Source: an uncultured Clostridia bacterium (lineage in GTDB: Bacteria > Bacillota > Clostridia > Peptostreptococcales > Anaerovoracaceae). From it: a stretch of 10,258 nt of DNA. The position numbers and the translations under genes were made by a program. Numbering within the stretch: the stretch's first letter is position 1; each line of letters begins with the position of its first letter. Location: NCBI GenBank assembly GCA_934277655.1, contig CAKQVC010000046.1, forward strand, positions 1-10,258, given 5' to 3'. Below the pieces are notes generated by a model, which saw nothing but the letters and a program-made list of their open reading frames with translations, had not been told where the DNA came from and made no database searches. Of the stretch, positions 1-7,756 are shown piece after piece.

Positions 1-216
1 AAAGTCCCTGAAATGCCAAGTATGCCAAGCAAGTGGGCGATACGATGCACCAGGAACATACAGAATCTGTAAATTAAGAATAACACGATATGGAATAAAT
101 TGCAATACATATAATGGGATTTATATTATAGACTCAGGCGGTTATTTGTGAGGTAAACAGTACCGGTGGTTTACCACTTACATCAATTAGAGACCTATGC
201 GGGTTTTTTCGTTTTT
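1..216. other. Left flank, no recognised gene
   Basis: No gene is recognised here. A plus-strand frame is open from base 2 to a TGA at 149-151 (about 49 codons, entering from outside the window). Its residues include CQVC and GRYDAPGTYRIC, so it could be the C-terminal end of a neighbouring gene, but I recognise no family and the length is compatible with chance. A 7-bp inverted repeat (152-158 with 169-175) and two plus-strand T-runs (204-209 and 211-215) follow. They could be the 3' end of a convergent plus-strand transcript, but there is no good GC stem directly before the T-run. Confidence 0.2.
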
Positions 217-269
217 GCAAAACAAACTATGAGCGAAAAGTTCTACCTAGGAACCTCTCGCTCATAGTT
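217..269 (-). terminator. Intrinsic terminator of gene 1
   Basis: Thirty bases past the gene 1 stop, the minus strand has a perfect 12-bp stem (AACTATGAGCGA, 258-269, with TCGCTCATAGTT, 225-236). A further GTTC/GAAC pair lies inside the loop. A U-rich TGTTTTG (217-223) follows, after one more T. Stem length, position and U-rich tail fit a Rho-independent terminator for the last gene of the block. Confidence 0.72.
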
Positions 270-298
270 ATCATAAGGTATTTATTTACAAACCTTGA

Positions 299-2308
299 TT
301 ATTGATTAACACCATACTCGCTATTTGCAAGACATTTGCTAAAGCCTTTTACCGATGCATCGTATGAGCTATTACCATAAGAAACATAATAGTCCCCATA
401 CCCGCACCAGTAATAACCGGCTTCTTCTAAATACTTTCCACTAACTTTTTTTGTAATATCCGTTCCATCTGGTTTATCATTGGATTTAAGAGTTGCCTCT
501 GCATCATTAATGTCTACATAGCTACCCTCTGGATAATAGTTAACCGTAATGTTTTTAACCGTGCAATTCTCTACTCTAGCATTGTCCACTCCGTTCCCAC
601 GCTGAATCATTCCGGCAAGACCGCCCATATCATATGCTGCACTAATTGTATTACCCTGTGATACGCAATCTTTAAACGTCACTTTTACCCCCGGATCTGC
701 ACCCATACCAAGCAGGGTTCCAATCTTTCCATAGCCATAAACTTGGCTGTTTACGACTTTGACATTATCAAAAACGGTTGTACCATAAGTATAACCCATT
801 ACGATACCGCCGACATTTCCTGCATACCCTTTTTCATATCCTTTTGCTGCAGCTACATTTGCTTTATCAAAGGTAAGGTTCTTAATGGTTACTGCTCCAG
901 TCATGTTCCCAATAAATGCAAATCCATAATAGCCAGATCCCGTATAATAAGCAGTCGAACTACGAACCAACATATTGCGAATGGTATGTCCCTGTCCATC
1001 AATTGTGATACCTGTCATTCTGCCACCCGCATTAATTGGTCGCCAGAAACCTGAACCCAAATCAATGTCGGATGTAATGTCTAAAGTATATCCACTATAA
1101 TTAACATTTTTATCAGTAACCTCATATTTAAATAAAGCCAGTTCCTCCGCAGAAGATACCGTAATTACCTTATTCGCTGTATCAACAGGTGTACTATATG
1201 AATCAGCTCTTTTACCATCCCACTGGAATTTGTCATATGCATAAGTGAATGGTGAGAATGTTGCAGTCATAAATGTTACAACGCCGCTTTCACTATCGTA
1301 ATAATATTCCTGATCCTGCGTAACACCGCTTACTGCGGTTTTCTTTGTCATCTCCAGATCATGATGATAAAGTTTGAAGCCATCCAAACCTTTTCCTACA
1401 AACAGACTAACTTTTATTGGAGTCGTATTGCTAGCATCAAGGCCCTTCATTTGTACTTCCAGAGTCTGTGAATCGCTGGTTGTTGCGATTGTAAGGTTTG
1501 CGGGTTTTGTTGATTCGGTTACAACAAGTTCAAGCTGTTGTGCAGGCTGTCCGTTCGTTTCTTTAACTGTAGCACCTGTCGGTACTTCGGCCTTTGCAAC
1601 CGGTGTTGTTGTTCCAGTTACTTTATCTGCGGAAGCTATAGTAACAGCGTCAGTTACCTTGTTGTTAGCGTCTACTGTAACTTTTCCAGCTGCTGCTACC
1701 GGATATTCTGCAGAAATATCGTAATCATTACCATTACTATCAAATTCTGAATTCAGTTGCGTTGCTATGACTGTAATCGCAATGCCATCAATGCTCAGAC
1801 CCTGATAATCATTTCCTGCAGATTCCTGCATATGTCCGGAAATAGTGAATTCCTGTGCGTCTGCTCCGGCAACCATATTGTATTCCTTAGCAAGCTCCAC
1901 ACCATCAATTGTCCAATCAATAACCTTATTTAAACCAGTATCGCCCTGTATACCTGTGATTAAAACTTTGTACTTCAGTGCAAGTTTTCCTTTGTTTACC
2001 ACGCGAAGCTTAGGCAGCTCATATGTACAGCCTGGTTCCCAAAAAATCGTTTCACTTTCATGTCCTGTCGCTTTTACAAAATTAAGCGTCTTGCCTTCAG
2101 CACTTACCCACTTATTGCTTCCATCTGCATTAGTGCCATCAGCCATTTCCAGGGCTACATCCAGATTTCCTGCCTGGATCTTATTTACTCCTGTGCTTGC
2201 CGTGTCAGTAAACCATGCGAATGTCATTCCCACCAGCATAGCCACGCAAAGCACCATGGAAAGCACACTCATGGCGAGGGCTTTCTTTGTTCGTTTCTTT
2301 TCGTTCAT
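299..2308 (-). CDS. SipW-type signal peptide surface protein with GLUG-like C-terminal repeats (gene 1)
   Basis: Predicted secreted surface or fibre protein of 669 aa. The start at 2308 (MNEKKRTKK) is chosen over an in-frame ATG 24 codons upstream because AGGAGG (2315-2320) sits 6 nt before it and the same start is used in genes 4 and 5. Residues 1-35 form a SipW-class signal peptide: basic start, hydrophobic core 11-30, then FAWFTD. Residues 40-200 hold the TasA/camelysin-like core shared with gene 4: FWEPG (89-93), LALKYK (109-114), GHMQESAGNDYQ (158-169) and SNGNDYD (191-197). Residues 265-358 match the middle domain of gene 4 (YYYDSESGVVTF..FSPF). Residues 380-590 resemble GLUG-type or beta-helix repeats (ITIDGQGHTI, GNVGGIVMGY, MGGLAGM). 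The C-terminus is Tyr/Gly-rich. There is no LPXTG motif or C-terminal membrane segment, so attachment is presumably by self-assembly or carbohydrate binding. Last gene of the block, with a terminator after it. The signal class is clear; the specific function is unknown. Confidence 0.85.
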   Translation of the reverse strand: MNEKKRTKKALAMSVLSMVLCVAMLVGMTFAWFTDTASTGVNKIQAGNLDVALEMADGTNADGSNKWVSAEGKTLNFVKATGHESETIFWEPGCTYELPKLRVVNKGKLALKYKVLITGIQGDTGLNKVIDWTIDGVELAKEYNMVAGADAQEFTISGHMQESAGNDYQGLSIDGIAITVIATQLNSEFDSNGNDYDISAEYPVAAAGKVTVDANNKVTDAVTIASADKVTGTTTPVAKAEVPTGATVKETNGQPAQQLELVVTESTKPANLTIATTSDSQTLEVQMKGLDASNTTPIKVSLFVGKGLDGFKLYHHDLEMTKKTAVSGVTQDQEYYYDSESGVVTFMTATFSPFTYAYDKFQWDGKRADSYSTPVDTANKVITVSSAEELALFKYEVTDKNVNYSGYTLDITSDIDLGSGFWRPINAGGRMTGITIDGQGHTIRNMLVRSSTAYYTGSGYYGFAFIGNMTGAVTIKNLTFDKANVAAAKGYEKGYAGNVGGIVMGYTYGTTVFDNVKVVNSQVYGYGKIGTLLGMGADPGVKVTFKDCVSQGNTISAAYDMGGLAGMIQRGNGVDNARVENCTVKNITVNYYPEGSYVDINDAEATLKSNDKPDGTDITKKVSGKYLEEAGYYWCGYGDYYVSYGNSSYDASVKGFSKCLANSEYGVNQ

Positions 2309-2581
2309 TTTTTTCCTCCTTGTTTCTCCGGCATTTGGCTTGTTACGGCAAAAGTTCTCATTGCATGCACACATTTTCACTCACGCACTTAGAATTTAAA
2401 CTTGTCCTATGTTTTCTGCAAAAGGCTTTTGTCTCTGCTTCGAAACCACCGACTTGATGTTTTCTATGAAGCAAGATACTGTCTTGCATCAACGCCGTCA
2501 AAACACAAGGAGTATCTAACTAACGTTTAATTTGTTTTGTTCTGCAGTGTTCGTCACTACCTCTAGGGAGCTATACCCCTA
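2309..2581 (-). promoter_or_regulatory. Structured leader of gene 1 (copy A, with insertion)
   Basis: Third copy of the leader seen before genes 4 and 5. In the minus RNA it can form: stem P1 TAGGG/CCCTA (2577-2581 with 2564-2568); stem P2 GTAGTG/CACTGC (2555-2560 with 2544-2549); a conserved single-stranded stretch (2517-2539); the SD-complementary CTCCTTGT (2505-2512); P3 CGGCGTT (2491-2497) with AATGCCG (2329-2335); and P4 GATGC/GTATC (2486-2490 with 2475-2479). CTCCTTGT can pair with ACAAGGAG at the ribosome site (2316-2323). Unlike the other copies, 139 nt separate P4 from the 3' arm of P3 (12 nt in the other two), and the G-run is only 4 long. The small upstream reading frame is lost: no ATG, and an in-frame TAG just before GGG. 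The leader starts about 28 nt after the gene 2 stop. I see no convincing promoter. Confidence 0.55.
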
Positions 2582-2609
2582 ACTTTTTTCCTCGCAAAAT
2601 ATATAGTCT

Positions 2610-3854
2610 CTACTCTGTGTCAGCTCCAGTACCTGCCCCAGGGCTTCCTGTCTCCGTCGAGGTATTTCCATGGTTTCCACCGCTTTCAGCCGCACTGCTG
2701 CCTGAACCATGTCCTTCATCCGTTCCGGCAGAAGCAGATCCACTGCCTGTAATCGAGCTGCCAGTGCTACCGGCACCATTTCCATCTGAACCGGAACTCG
2801 AAGCTGCACCATCGTGGCTGCTTCCGGTCTTGTCAGAATCTGTACCATTCTTTCCGGAATCAGAATCAGAACCCGCGCCTGTCGCATCTGAACCACTATT
2901 CTGTACCTGGTCGCCTCCCGATGCCGAACCATTTTCAGCAGTCGTGCTGTCTTTGCCGTCCGTACCGTTCGCACCATCATCTTTCGTTACTGCATCACCT
3001 GTTACCACAGACTTATCTGCTACAGGCAGGCTTCCATTACCAATTACCGATCCGTCTCCAATCCGGATTCTGTTTGAAAACCACACAATTCCGGCATCCG
3101 ATGCCGCTGCCGCCACGCTGTCGTCTTTCGTGTCCTTTAACGTCTCCGTATCCACATACGCCCCAGCATCTGCCGAATCGCTTAATAACGCTACACCGTC
3201 TTCCCGGCTGCCTTCATACTCGCCCCAGACCGGCGTGAAGTGATAAACCGCAGTTTCCCCAGGGATCACGAAAAACTCAATCACTTTTTCTGCCCCGTCA
3301 ATCTGGACCACAGCTCCATTCCCGTCTCTGGCATCTGCTGACTGCATATCCACCGTGTAATACTCCCGACTTCCGTCACTGATAACCACGTAGCCGCCGA
3401 TGGTGGTCGAACCGGTTGCACGAATTTCTACCGCATATGCTTTATCCGCCTGCAGTTCAAAATCCATACCGTCATTATCTTCCGCCGTAACAGTATTCCA
3501 GGTATTCGCGTCTAAAGCCTTGTCCTCACTCTCGCCCGATGCATTTTCTGTATTTTCGTCCGACTGAACCGTAAGGGCTCTGCCCGTTTCTCCCGCCTGT
3601 ATCGCCGCAATCGTCTGAACGGTAGCGCCCGGAATTTCCCGCACCGTTACAGCTGCACTGAAATTTGCCGCTTTTGTCGCCGCATCTCCGTCCACCTGAA
3701 TCCCTGCCGTGAACCACGCCCAGGTACTTCCAAACAGACACACCATGCAAACGAGTACCCCCAGGATTGAAGGCATCAACAGACGCATAATGTTTTCATC
3801 CGTAGGCTTCTCATGTTTTCCAATATAAAGTTTTACTTGAGTCCATTTTCTCAT
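2610..3854 (-). CDS. Secreted protein with divergent SipW-like signal and long Ser/Gly/Asp-rich tail (gene 2)
   Basis: 414 aa, start at 3854 with AGGAAG (3863-3868) 8 nt upstream. Residues 24-49 form a hydrophobic segment ending STWAWFTAG, a SipW-like signal reached after an unusually long basic N-region (MRKWTQVKLYIGKHEK). Residues 55-270 form a small folded region. It lacks the WEPG, NLALKYK and DSFGNxYD motifs of the other proteins but has an EIRATGSTTIGGYVVISDG stretch (143-161) and VIEFFVIPGETAVYHF (191-206), likely beta-rich. From about residue 285 to the end, the protein is low-complexity Ser, Gly, Asp, Thr and Ala, probably disordered. It has no LPXTG and no C-terminal membrane helix. 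It follows gene 3 by 57 bp with no terminator, so the two are probably co-transcribed. By position and divergence it could be a minor or anchoring subunit, as TapA is to TasA in Bacillus; this is inference, with no recognisable sequence match. GC content is visibly higher than in the neighbours, mainly from the tail. Confidence 0.75.
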   Translation of the reverse strand: MRKWTQVKLYIGKHEKPTDENIMRLLMPSILGVLVCMVCLFGSTWAWFTAGIQVDGDAATKAANFSAAVTVREIPGATVQTIAAIQAGETGRALTVQSDENTENASGESEDKALDANTWNTVTAEDNDGMDFELQADKAYAVEIRATGSTTIGGYVVISDGSREYYTVDMQSADARDGNGAVVQIDGAEKVIEFFVIPGETAVYHFTPVWGEYEGSREDGVALLSDSADAGAYVDTETLKDTKDDSVAAAASDAGIVWFSNRIRIGDGSVIGNGSLPVADKSVVTGDAVTKDDGANGTDGKDSTTAENGSASGGDQVQNSGSDATGAGSDSDSGKNGTDSDKTGSSHDGAASSSGSDGNGAGSTGSSITGSGSASAGTDEGHGSGSSAAESGGNHGNTSTETGSPGAGTGADTE

Positions 3855-3911
3855 CCTTAAAACTTCCTTTTCCGGCGCCGTTTTCCCGGCACCATATCTC
3901 TTTCTTCTTGT

Positions 3912-5276
3912 TTAGTTGATTTTCTTCTTCGAGATCGTGTAGGTGTCAACCGTTGAAGTTACATCGTCATTTGACGATTCTTTTATTTCATATTTATCGT
4001 CGATTACACTTGCCAGCCATTGTTTCCAATCATCTGCAGAAGTGATTTTCTTGGCAACAGAAGTTTCGTCCTCATTTGCAACCAGAACCAGACAGGTATT
4101 GTCTTTCAAAGTCTTCGGTATGCAGATTGTGCCCTCTCCTGTGAAGCTGAGCGAAACTTTTTTCTGTATGGTTATCGCTGCAGAAATATTTTGTTCAGTA
4201 TCCGTGTTTTGTGTATCAGCTGCCTGCTCAGAAGCTGTACTGCCTGTCTGTGAGTTTTCCAAAGGTACTTTCGGATCCAGAGTCAATGTGCGACCTGCCA
4301 GATCAATAACCGTATTCTTGCTTATCGTGATGCCTTGAATCGTCATATCACTGCCAAGGACGATCGTGCCACCGTCAAGAAGTGCATTCTGCAGTTGCTC
4401 CGGTGTATCGGCAGTAAACGATGCGTCTTGATCGTAATTATTTCCCATGCTGTCACTTTCACTTGCAGTCTGTGCTGCCAGAAGAGTTACACCCAGTTTA
4501 ATTTCCGGTGCATCTGCCCCTGCCTTGTAGTTAGCTTCGTTGGAAGTTGCGTCTTTCGGCATGTATACGATGAAGGTTACGATTTTTTCGTTGGTTTTCT
4601 CTGGCTGCTGACTTGCATCTGCCTGCACAGCTATATCTGTCGCAGATTTTGATGAAAGTTTCCCTGTCAGCACGCAGCCCTTGGACAAAGTAACCGGCTC
4701 CTGCAGAACTTCCAGTGTTGATCCAGAAGAATTTTCTCCCTGCTCTGCCACTGTCCTGCTTTCTGCTGCTTTGATGGCTTCCTCCGCCGTATTGAAATAC
4801 TGTGCGCCGTCAAGCACCGCAACGTTTAAATAATCAGACAGCTTAAATGCATTGCCTTCATTATTGATGCTCCCTGTTTCCTCCGGAATGCTGATGCCCA
4901 GCCTGTATTTTAAATCCAGGTTGCCGCTGTTTTGGACTTTCAGCTGAACGTATTTCGCCGTTCCCGGTTGCCAGTCGTCAGAAGGATTTTCTGTGGTGCC
5001 ATCGCTAATAGTCTTAAACAGATTGGTCTCTGGTTTTACCTCTCCCCATGCTCTATCAGTGCCGTCCGACGGATTTTTTTCATGTGCATAAGACATCTGC
5101 ACTTCCAACTGCCCTGCCTGCACTGTATTGACTCCCGTGCTTGCCGTTGAAGTAAACCACGCAAAAGTCGTTCCCACCAGCATCATCATGCAGAGGATCA
5201 GAGATGTCACACTTCCCCACAATGCTTTTTTCAGTTGTGTTTTTCGTGTCGCTTTCCTGCCGACTGCTCCTGCCAT
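3912..5276 (-). CDS. TasA/camelysin-like protein with SipW-type signal (gene 3)
   Basis: 454 aa, start at 5276 with AAAGGAA (5282-5288) 5 nt upstream. After a longer basic N-region (MAGAVGRKATRKTQLKK), residues 18-42 carry the hydrophobic core and TTFAWFTSTASTGVN, then VQAGQLEV (52-59). The TasA-like core follows: DWQPG (101-105, in place of WEPG), QLKVQNSGNLDLKYRL (111-126), IVYMP (236-240), NEANY (246-250) and SESDSMGNNYD (272-282). This is the same order as in gene 5. Residues 285-335 (AVNDP-type short strands, LQNALLDGGTIVLGSDMTI, then TVIDLAGRTLTLD) look like the start of a beta-helix. The remainder is polar and ends in KKKIN. Probably a secreted fibre subunit, co-transcribed with gene 2 downstream. 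Its leader lacks the conserved structure found before genes 1, 4 and 5, so the 3-2 pair may be regulated separately. Confidence 0.8.
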   Translation of the reverse strand: MAGAVGRKATRKTQLKKALWGSVTSLILCMMMLVGTTFAWFTSTASTGVNTVQAGQLEVQMSYAHEKNPSDGTDRAWGEVKPETNLFKTISDGTTENPSDDWQPGTAKYVQLKVQNSGNLDLKYRLGISIPEETGSINNEGNAFKLSDYLNVAVLDGAQYFNTAEEAIKAAESRTVAEQGENSSGSTLEVLQEPVTLSKGCVLTGKLSSKSATDIAVQADASQQPEKTNEKIVTFIVYMPKDATSNEANYKAGADAPEIKLGVTLLAAQTASESDSMGNNYDQDASFTADTPEQLQNALLDGGTIVLGSDMTIQGITISKNTVIDLAGRTLTLDPKVPLENSQTGSTASEQAADTQNTDTEQNISAAITIQKKVSLSFTGEGTICIPKTLKDNTCLVLVANEDETSVAKKITSADDWKQWLASVIDDKYEIKESSNDDVTSTVDTYTISKKKIN

Positions 5277-5421
5277 AACGATTCCTTTCTGAATATTGTT
5301 ATTCTATTCCCCTGCCCTTCACCCATTAAAAAGCAGGTCTGTCTTTTTATTATGTCCAAAATTCATTTCGCCCACCTGCGAAACCTCGCAAGCAGAACGA
5401 ATTCTCTATCTTAATGCTTTA
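5277..5421 (-). promoter_or_regulatory. Upstream region of gene 3 with small inverted repeats
   Basis: This region precedes gene 3 and differs from the other leaders. Just upstream of the ribosome site is a GAATA/TATTC inverted repeat (5291-5304, 4-nt loop). Further up are CCTGC/GCAGG arms around 5311-5337 and a TGCGA/TCGCA hairpin near 5377-5390. The first could be an operator or a translation hairpin. A CATAAT-like element near 5350-5355 could be a -10 site, but no matching -35 is visible. Confidence 0.25.
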
Positions 5422-5566
5422 AAATCAAAAGGCACAAAAGATTATGATTCCATCAGCCTGATAAACCCAAACTGCTCCAACACAGATATTCGACGAGTCC
5501 GGGTCTGACTGTGGCAACGCCGCTCTGCGACTTATGCCCTTTGATTTCCGCTCTCAGAGAGAGCGG
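5422..5566 (-). repeat. 3' repeat element downstream of gene 4 (copy A)
   Basis: In minus orientation this is a GC hairpin (CCGCTCTC/GAGAGCGG, 5559-5566 with 5548-5555, 3-nt loop). It runs directly into AAATCAAAGGGCA (5535-5547), which pairs with TGCCTTTTGATTT (5422-5434) across a loop of 100 nt. The one non-Watson-Crick pair (5430/5539) is G-U in the minus RNA. The 3' arm is U-rich, so the large stem could act as a terminator; the flanking A-rich arm would also allow termination from the other side. Two similar copies follow genes 5 and 6, with 43-nt loops. Confidence 0.6.
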
Positions 5567-5592
5567 AATAAGAACGAGGAAATTCGCTGATA

Positions 5593-7395
5593 TTATTTAC
5601 TTACTGTGTACCAGGTAACACCATCAATCACTTTGGATATTGTACTACAACCTGCACCTAATGAGATTTTTCCTGTTTTCGCATTAACTGGATCTACATT
5701 TGTAACACCTGGATTGTACTCCTTAAAAGTTCCTCCATTGACAGTCATAGTACATCCTGCAGTCGCATTGTCTTGATGATTCAAAACAAAATATGTTCCG
5801 TTAGAAGCACTTGCTGTTTCGAATGTCCCGCCATTGATGACAACTGTAGCCTTACTACCGGATGACATGCTTGTGTACGTAAAGATGCAAGAAGTCCCCT
5901 CACTCATACCATAGAAATGCCCACCATTAATTGTGAGTTTACCATAGTTTCCTGCACGCACTGCTGATGTAACTTTATTAGTATATGTCTTGTCAGATCC
6001 AATAACTTTGCCTGTCTGTGCTGTACTATTATCATTAATAGTCAGTTTGCTGTTCTTACCGCCAATATAAAATACACTACCATTGTTAAGTTTTACACCA
6101 TCAGCATATTCGAGTTTAACTGAATGCCCATTAAGGTCTACAACTACCGTCTTGCCGGAAAGATATATCTCATTTGTGACTACTACATCTTTCACAAACT
6201 TAAAGTTGTAAGGACCAATTGCATCATTCATTTTTAATGCTTGCTCGCCGGTTGCAATTAAGTATGGATGTGCTTTTGTTCCATCGCCACCTGTAAAAGC
6301 TATTTCTGCAGTGAATTGAGAGAAATCATCTGTAGTAAATGTGATAATGCCTGTTGATTTATTATAATAATATTTATCATTTTCAGTTAAGTCCGCAAGA
6401 CTCCTTACTTTAGATAGGCCAACTTCATTATGATAAAAGTTTTTTACTGTTAAATTGGCTCCAATATCCATCGTCAGCGTAAAGAATTTTCCAGCATTTG
6501 CTGTCACTTTGTTTCCGTCTTGGTCAATCAGTTTAACCTCTGCACTCAGTGCTGTATTTCCCGCATCAATGGTAATATTGGCAGGTGTTTCAGTTTTGGT
6601 TTTTACCAATGTAAGTTTTGTCGCATCCGTACTGCCCTGTGGAACAGTTGCTGTAATCGTTGGATTTACTTCTCTATCTTGAACAATCGTATCTTCATCT
6701 GTTTTAACATTCTCTGTTGCACTTACGTTGTCATTCCACGAGTCAAACTGCGGTGTACCATCTGCTGTAGCATCATAGTTATTACCGAAGCTATCTGTTT
6801 CAACAGTATCCTGAATTGCGTATATAGCGATCTTAATTCCATCAATCGTCTCATTCTGATACTCATTTCCTGCAGATTCTTTCATATGTCCCTGGATTGT
6901 TAAGAGATCAGACTTCGTCGGATCTACGCCGAGAGATCTCATTTTTCCAAGAGCATAATTTTCATCGCCAAGTTTCATTGTCCAGTCAATGGCTTCATTC
7001 AACTTAGCACTTCCATCAATTCCGGCAATTTCAACCTTGTATTTTAAAGCAAGGTTTCCATCGTTAGTAATTCTCAGCTGCTGCAGATTGTATGTAGCAC
7101 CCGGTTCCCATTTCATGTCCGCATTTACTGCATAACTCTCTGTAGTCTTTTGTATGAAACCAAGAGATCCATCAAATTCCTTAAGGTCTGCCCATGTAGT
7201 CGGATCTCCATTTTCATCCCATGCAGTTGCATACTCAACCTTAAGTTTCAGGTTTCCAGCCTGAATCTTATTCACACTTGTGCTTGCGGTGTCTGTGAAC
7301 CATGCGAAGGTCATGCCTACCAGCATTGCAACGCACAGAACCATAGACGTAACGCTCATTAAGAGGGCTTTCTTTGTCTGTTTCTTTTCGTTCAT
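5593..7395 (-). CDS. SipW-type signal peptide surface protein with beta-solenoid C-terminus (gene 4)
   Basis: 600 aa, start at 7395 with AGGAGG (7401-7406) 5 nt upstream. Residues 1-35 are a SipW-class signal almost identical to that of genes 1 and 5 (MNEKKQTKKALLMS..TFAWFTDTAS). The TasA/camelysin-like core covers about 36-210: WEPG (96-99), NDGNLALKYK (111-120), GHMKESAGNEYQ (169-180) and ETDSFGNNYD (199-208). A middle domain at 265-365 is shared with gene 1 (FYHNEVGLSKV..YYYNKSTGIITFTTDDFSQF). The C-terminal part, 366-575, holds parallel-beta-helix coils with GG[TH]F turns at 486-494, 517-525 and 549-557, spaced about 31 residues. It ends in VTWYTV, similar to the DWYNVV end of gene 5. No sortase signal or C-terminal membrane helix is present. 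Likely exported and assembled on the cell surface. The preceding leader has a G-run of 9 that closes its upstream reading frame early. Confidence 0.87.
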   Translation of the reverse strand: MNEKKQTKKALLMSVTSMVLCVAMLVGMTFAWFTDTASTSVNKIQAGNLKLKVEYATAWDENGDPTTWADLKEFDGSLGFIQKTTESYAVNADMKWEPGATYNLQQLRITNDGNLALKYKVEIAGIDGSAKLNEAIDWTMKLGDENYALGKMRSLGVDPTKSDLLTIQGHMKESAGNEYQNETIDGIKIAIYAIQDTVETDSFGNNYDATADGTPQFDSWNDNVSATENVKTDEDTIVQDREVNPTITATVPQGSTDATKLTLVKTKTETPANITIDAGNTALSAEVKLIDQDGNKVTANAGKFFTLTMDIGANLTVKNFYHNEVGLSKVRSLADLTENDKYYYNKSTGIITFTTDDFSQFTAEIAFTGGDGTKAHPYLIATGEQALKMNDAIGPYNFKFVKDVVVTNEIYLSGKTVVVDLNGHSVKLEYADGVKLNNGSVFYIGGKNSKLTINDNSTAQTGKVIGSDKTYTNKVTSAVRAGNYGKLTINGGHFYGMSEGTSCIFTYTSMSSGSKATVVINGGTFETASASNGTYFVLNHQDNATAGCTMTVNGGTFKEYNPGVTNVDPVNAKTGKISLGAGCSTISKVIDGVTWYTVSK

Positions 7396-7542
7396 TTTTT
7401 CCTCCTTGTTTCTCCGGCATTCAGCGTATTAAAGATGCACCTTGCATCAATGCCATCAAAACACAAGGAGTACCTAACTAACGTTTAATTTGTTTTGATC
7501 TACAGTGTTCGTCACTGCCTTTGGGGAGCTATACCCCCCCCC
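7396..7542 (-). promoter_or_regulatory. Structured leader of gene 4 (copy B), SD-sequestering fold
   Basis: In the minus RNA it forms: P1, G-run (7534-7542) with CCCC (7523-7526); P2 GCAGTG/CACTGT (7513-7518 with 7502-7507, one G-U); the conserved unpaired stretch ending GTTAGTTAG; and CTCCTTGT (7463-7470), which is complementary to ACAAGGAG of the ribosome site (7402-7409). Nested inside are P3 TGGCATT (7449-7455) with AATGCCG (7415-7421, one G-U) and P4 GATGC/GCATC (7444-7448 with 7434-7438, loop AAGGT). The outer pairing would hide the SD. The A+T-rich stretch upstream (7574-7635) shows no convincing promoter. Confidence 0.6.
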
Positions 7543-7561
7543 TAAAAATTTTCTTAGACAT
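7529..7561 (-). pseudogene. Leader reading frame of gene 4, closed by G9 tract
   Basis: ATG at 7559-7561 with AGGAG (7569-7573) 7 nt upstream encodes MSKKIFRGGV and then a TAG at 7529-7531. One G fewer in the run (7534-7542) would keep the frame open to the TAG at 7474-7476, giving 28 codons that end QNKLNVS as in the gene 5 copy. It is either a decayed leader peptide, an out-of-phase state of a slippery tract, or not translated at all. Confidence 0.3.
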
Positions 7562-7635
7562 TTTATTTCTCCTGTTTTTAGATTTGTTTATAAATTAATT
7601 TTACTTGTTTGCGTAGTTTTCCTGTTTCCTTTCGG

Positions 7636-7735
7636 AAATCAAAGGGCACAATTGTTGCCGTACTGCACCGGTAATGCCGTTTCACAGCTTATGCCCTTTG
7701 ATTTCCCCTCCACTCCCTCATTAGGAGTGGAGAGG
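7636..7735 (-). repeat. 3' repeat element downstream of gene 5 (copy B)
   Basis: The minus strand has a 12-bp hairpin (7724-7735 with 7705-7716, CCTCTCCACTCC arm, one G-U pair at 7707/7733). It is followed directly by AAATCAAAGGGCA (7692-7704), perfectly complementary to TGCCCTTTGATTT (7636-7648), with 43 nt between. The GC hairpin differs completely in sequence from copies A and C, yet structure and position are kept, about 20 nt past the gene 5 stop. This points to a function at RNA level, such as transcript end formation or stability. Confidence 0.62.
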
Positions 7736-7756
7736 GATAAATCAAAGTTTATATAT

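Noticed and set aside
2309..2380. A 24-codon N-terminal extension of gene 1
   Set aside because: The upstream ATG has no SD and would place Cys-rich residues before the conserved MNEKK start. The AGGAGG at 2315-2320 serves the inner start.
2579..2980. A 133-codon minus-strand frame overlapping gene 2 in another frame
   Set aside because: Composition is Arg/Met/Val-rich, typical of a frame shadow. No SD or recognisable domain.
2617..3243. A 208-codon plus-strand Pro/Ser-rich frame opposite gene 2
   Set aside because: It is the shadow of the Gly/Ser/Asp-rich tail of gene 2; low-complexity GC-rich codons keep other frames open.
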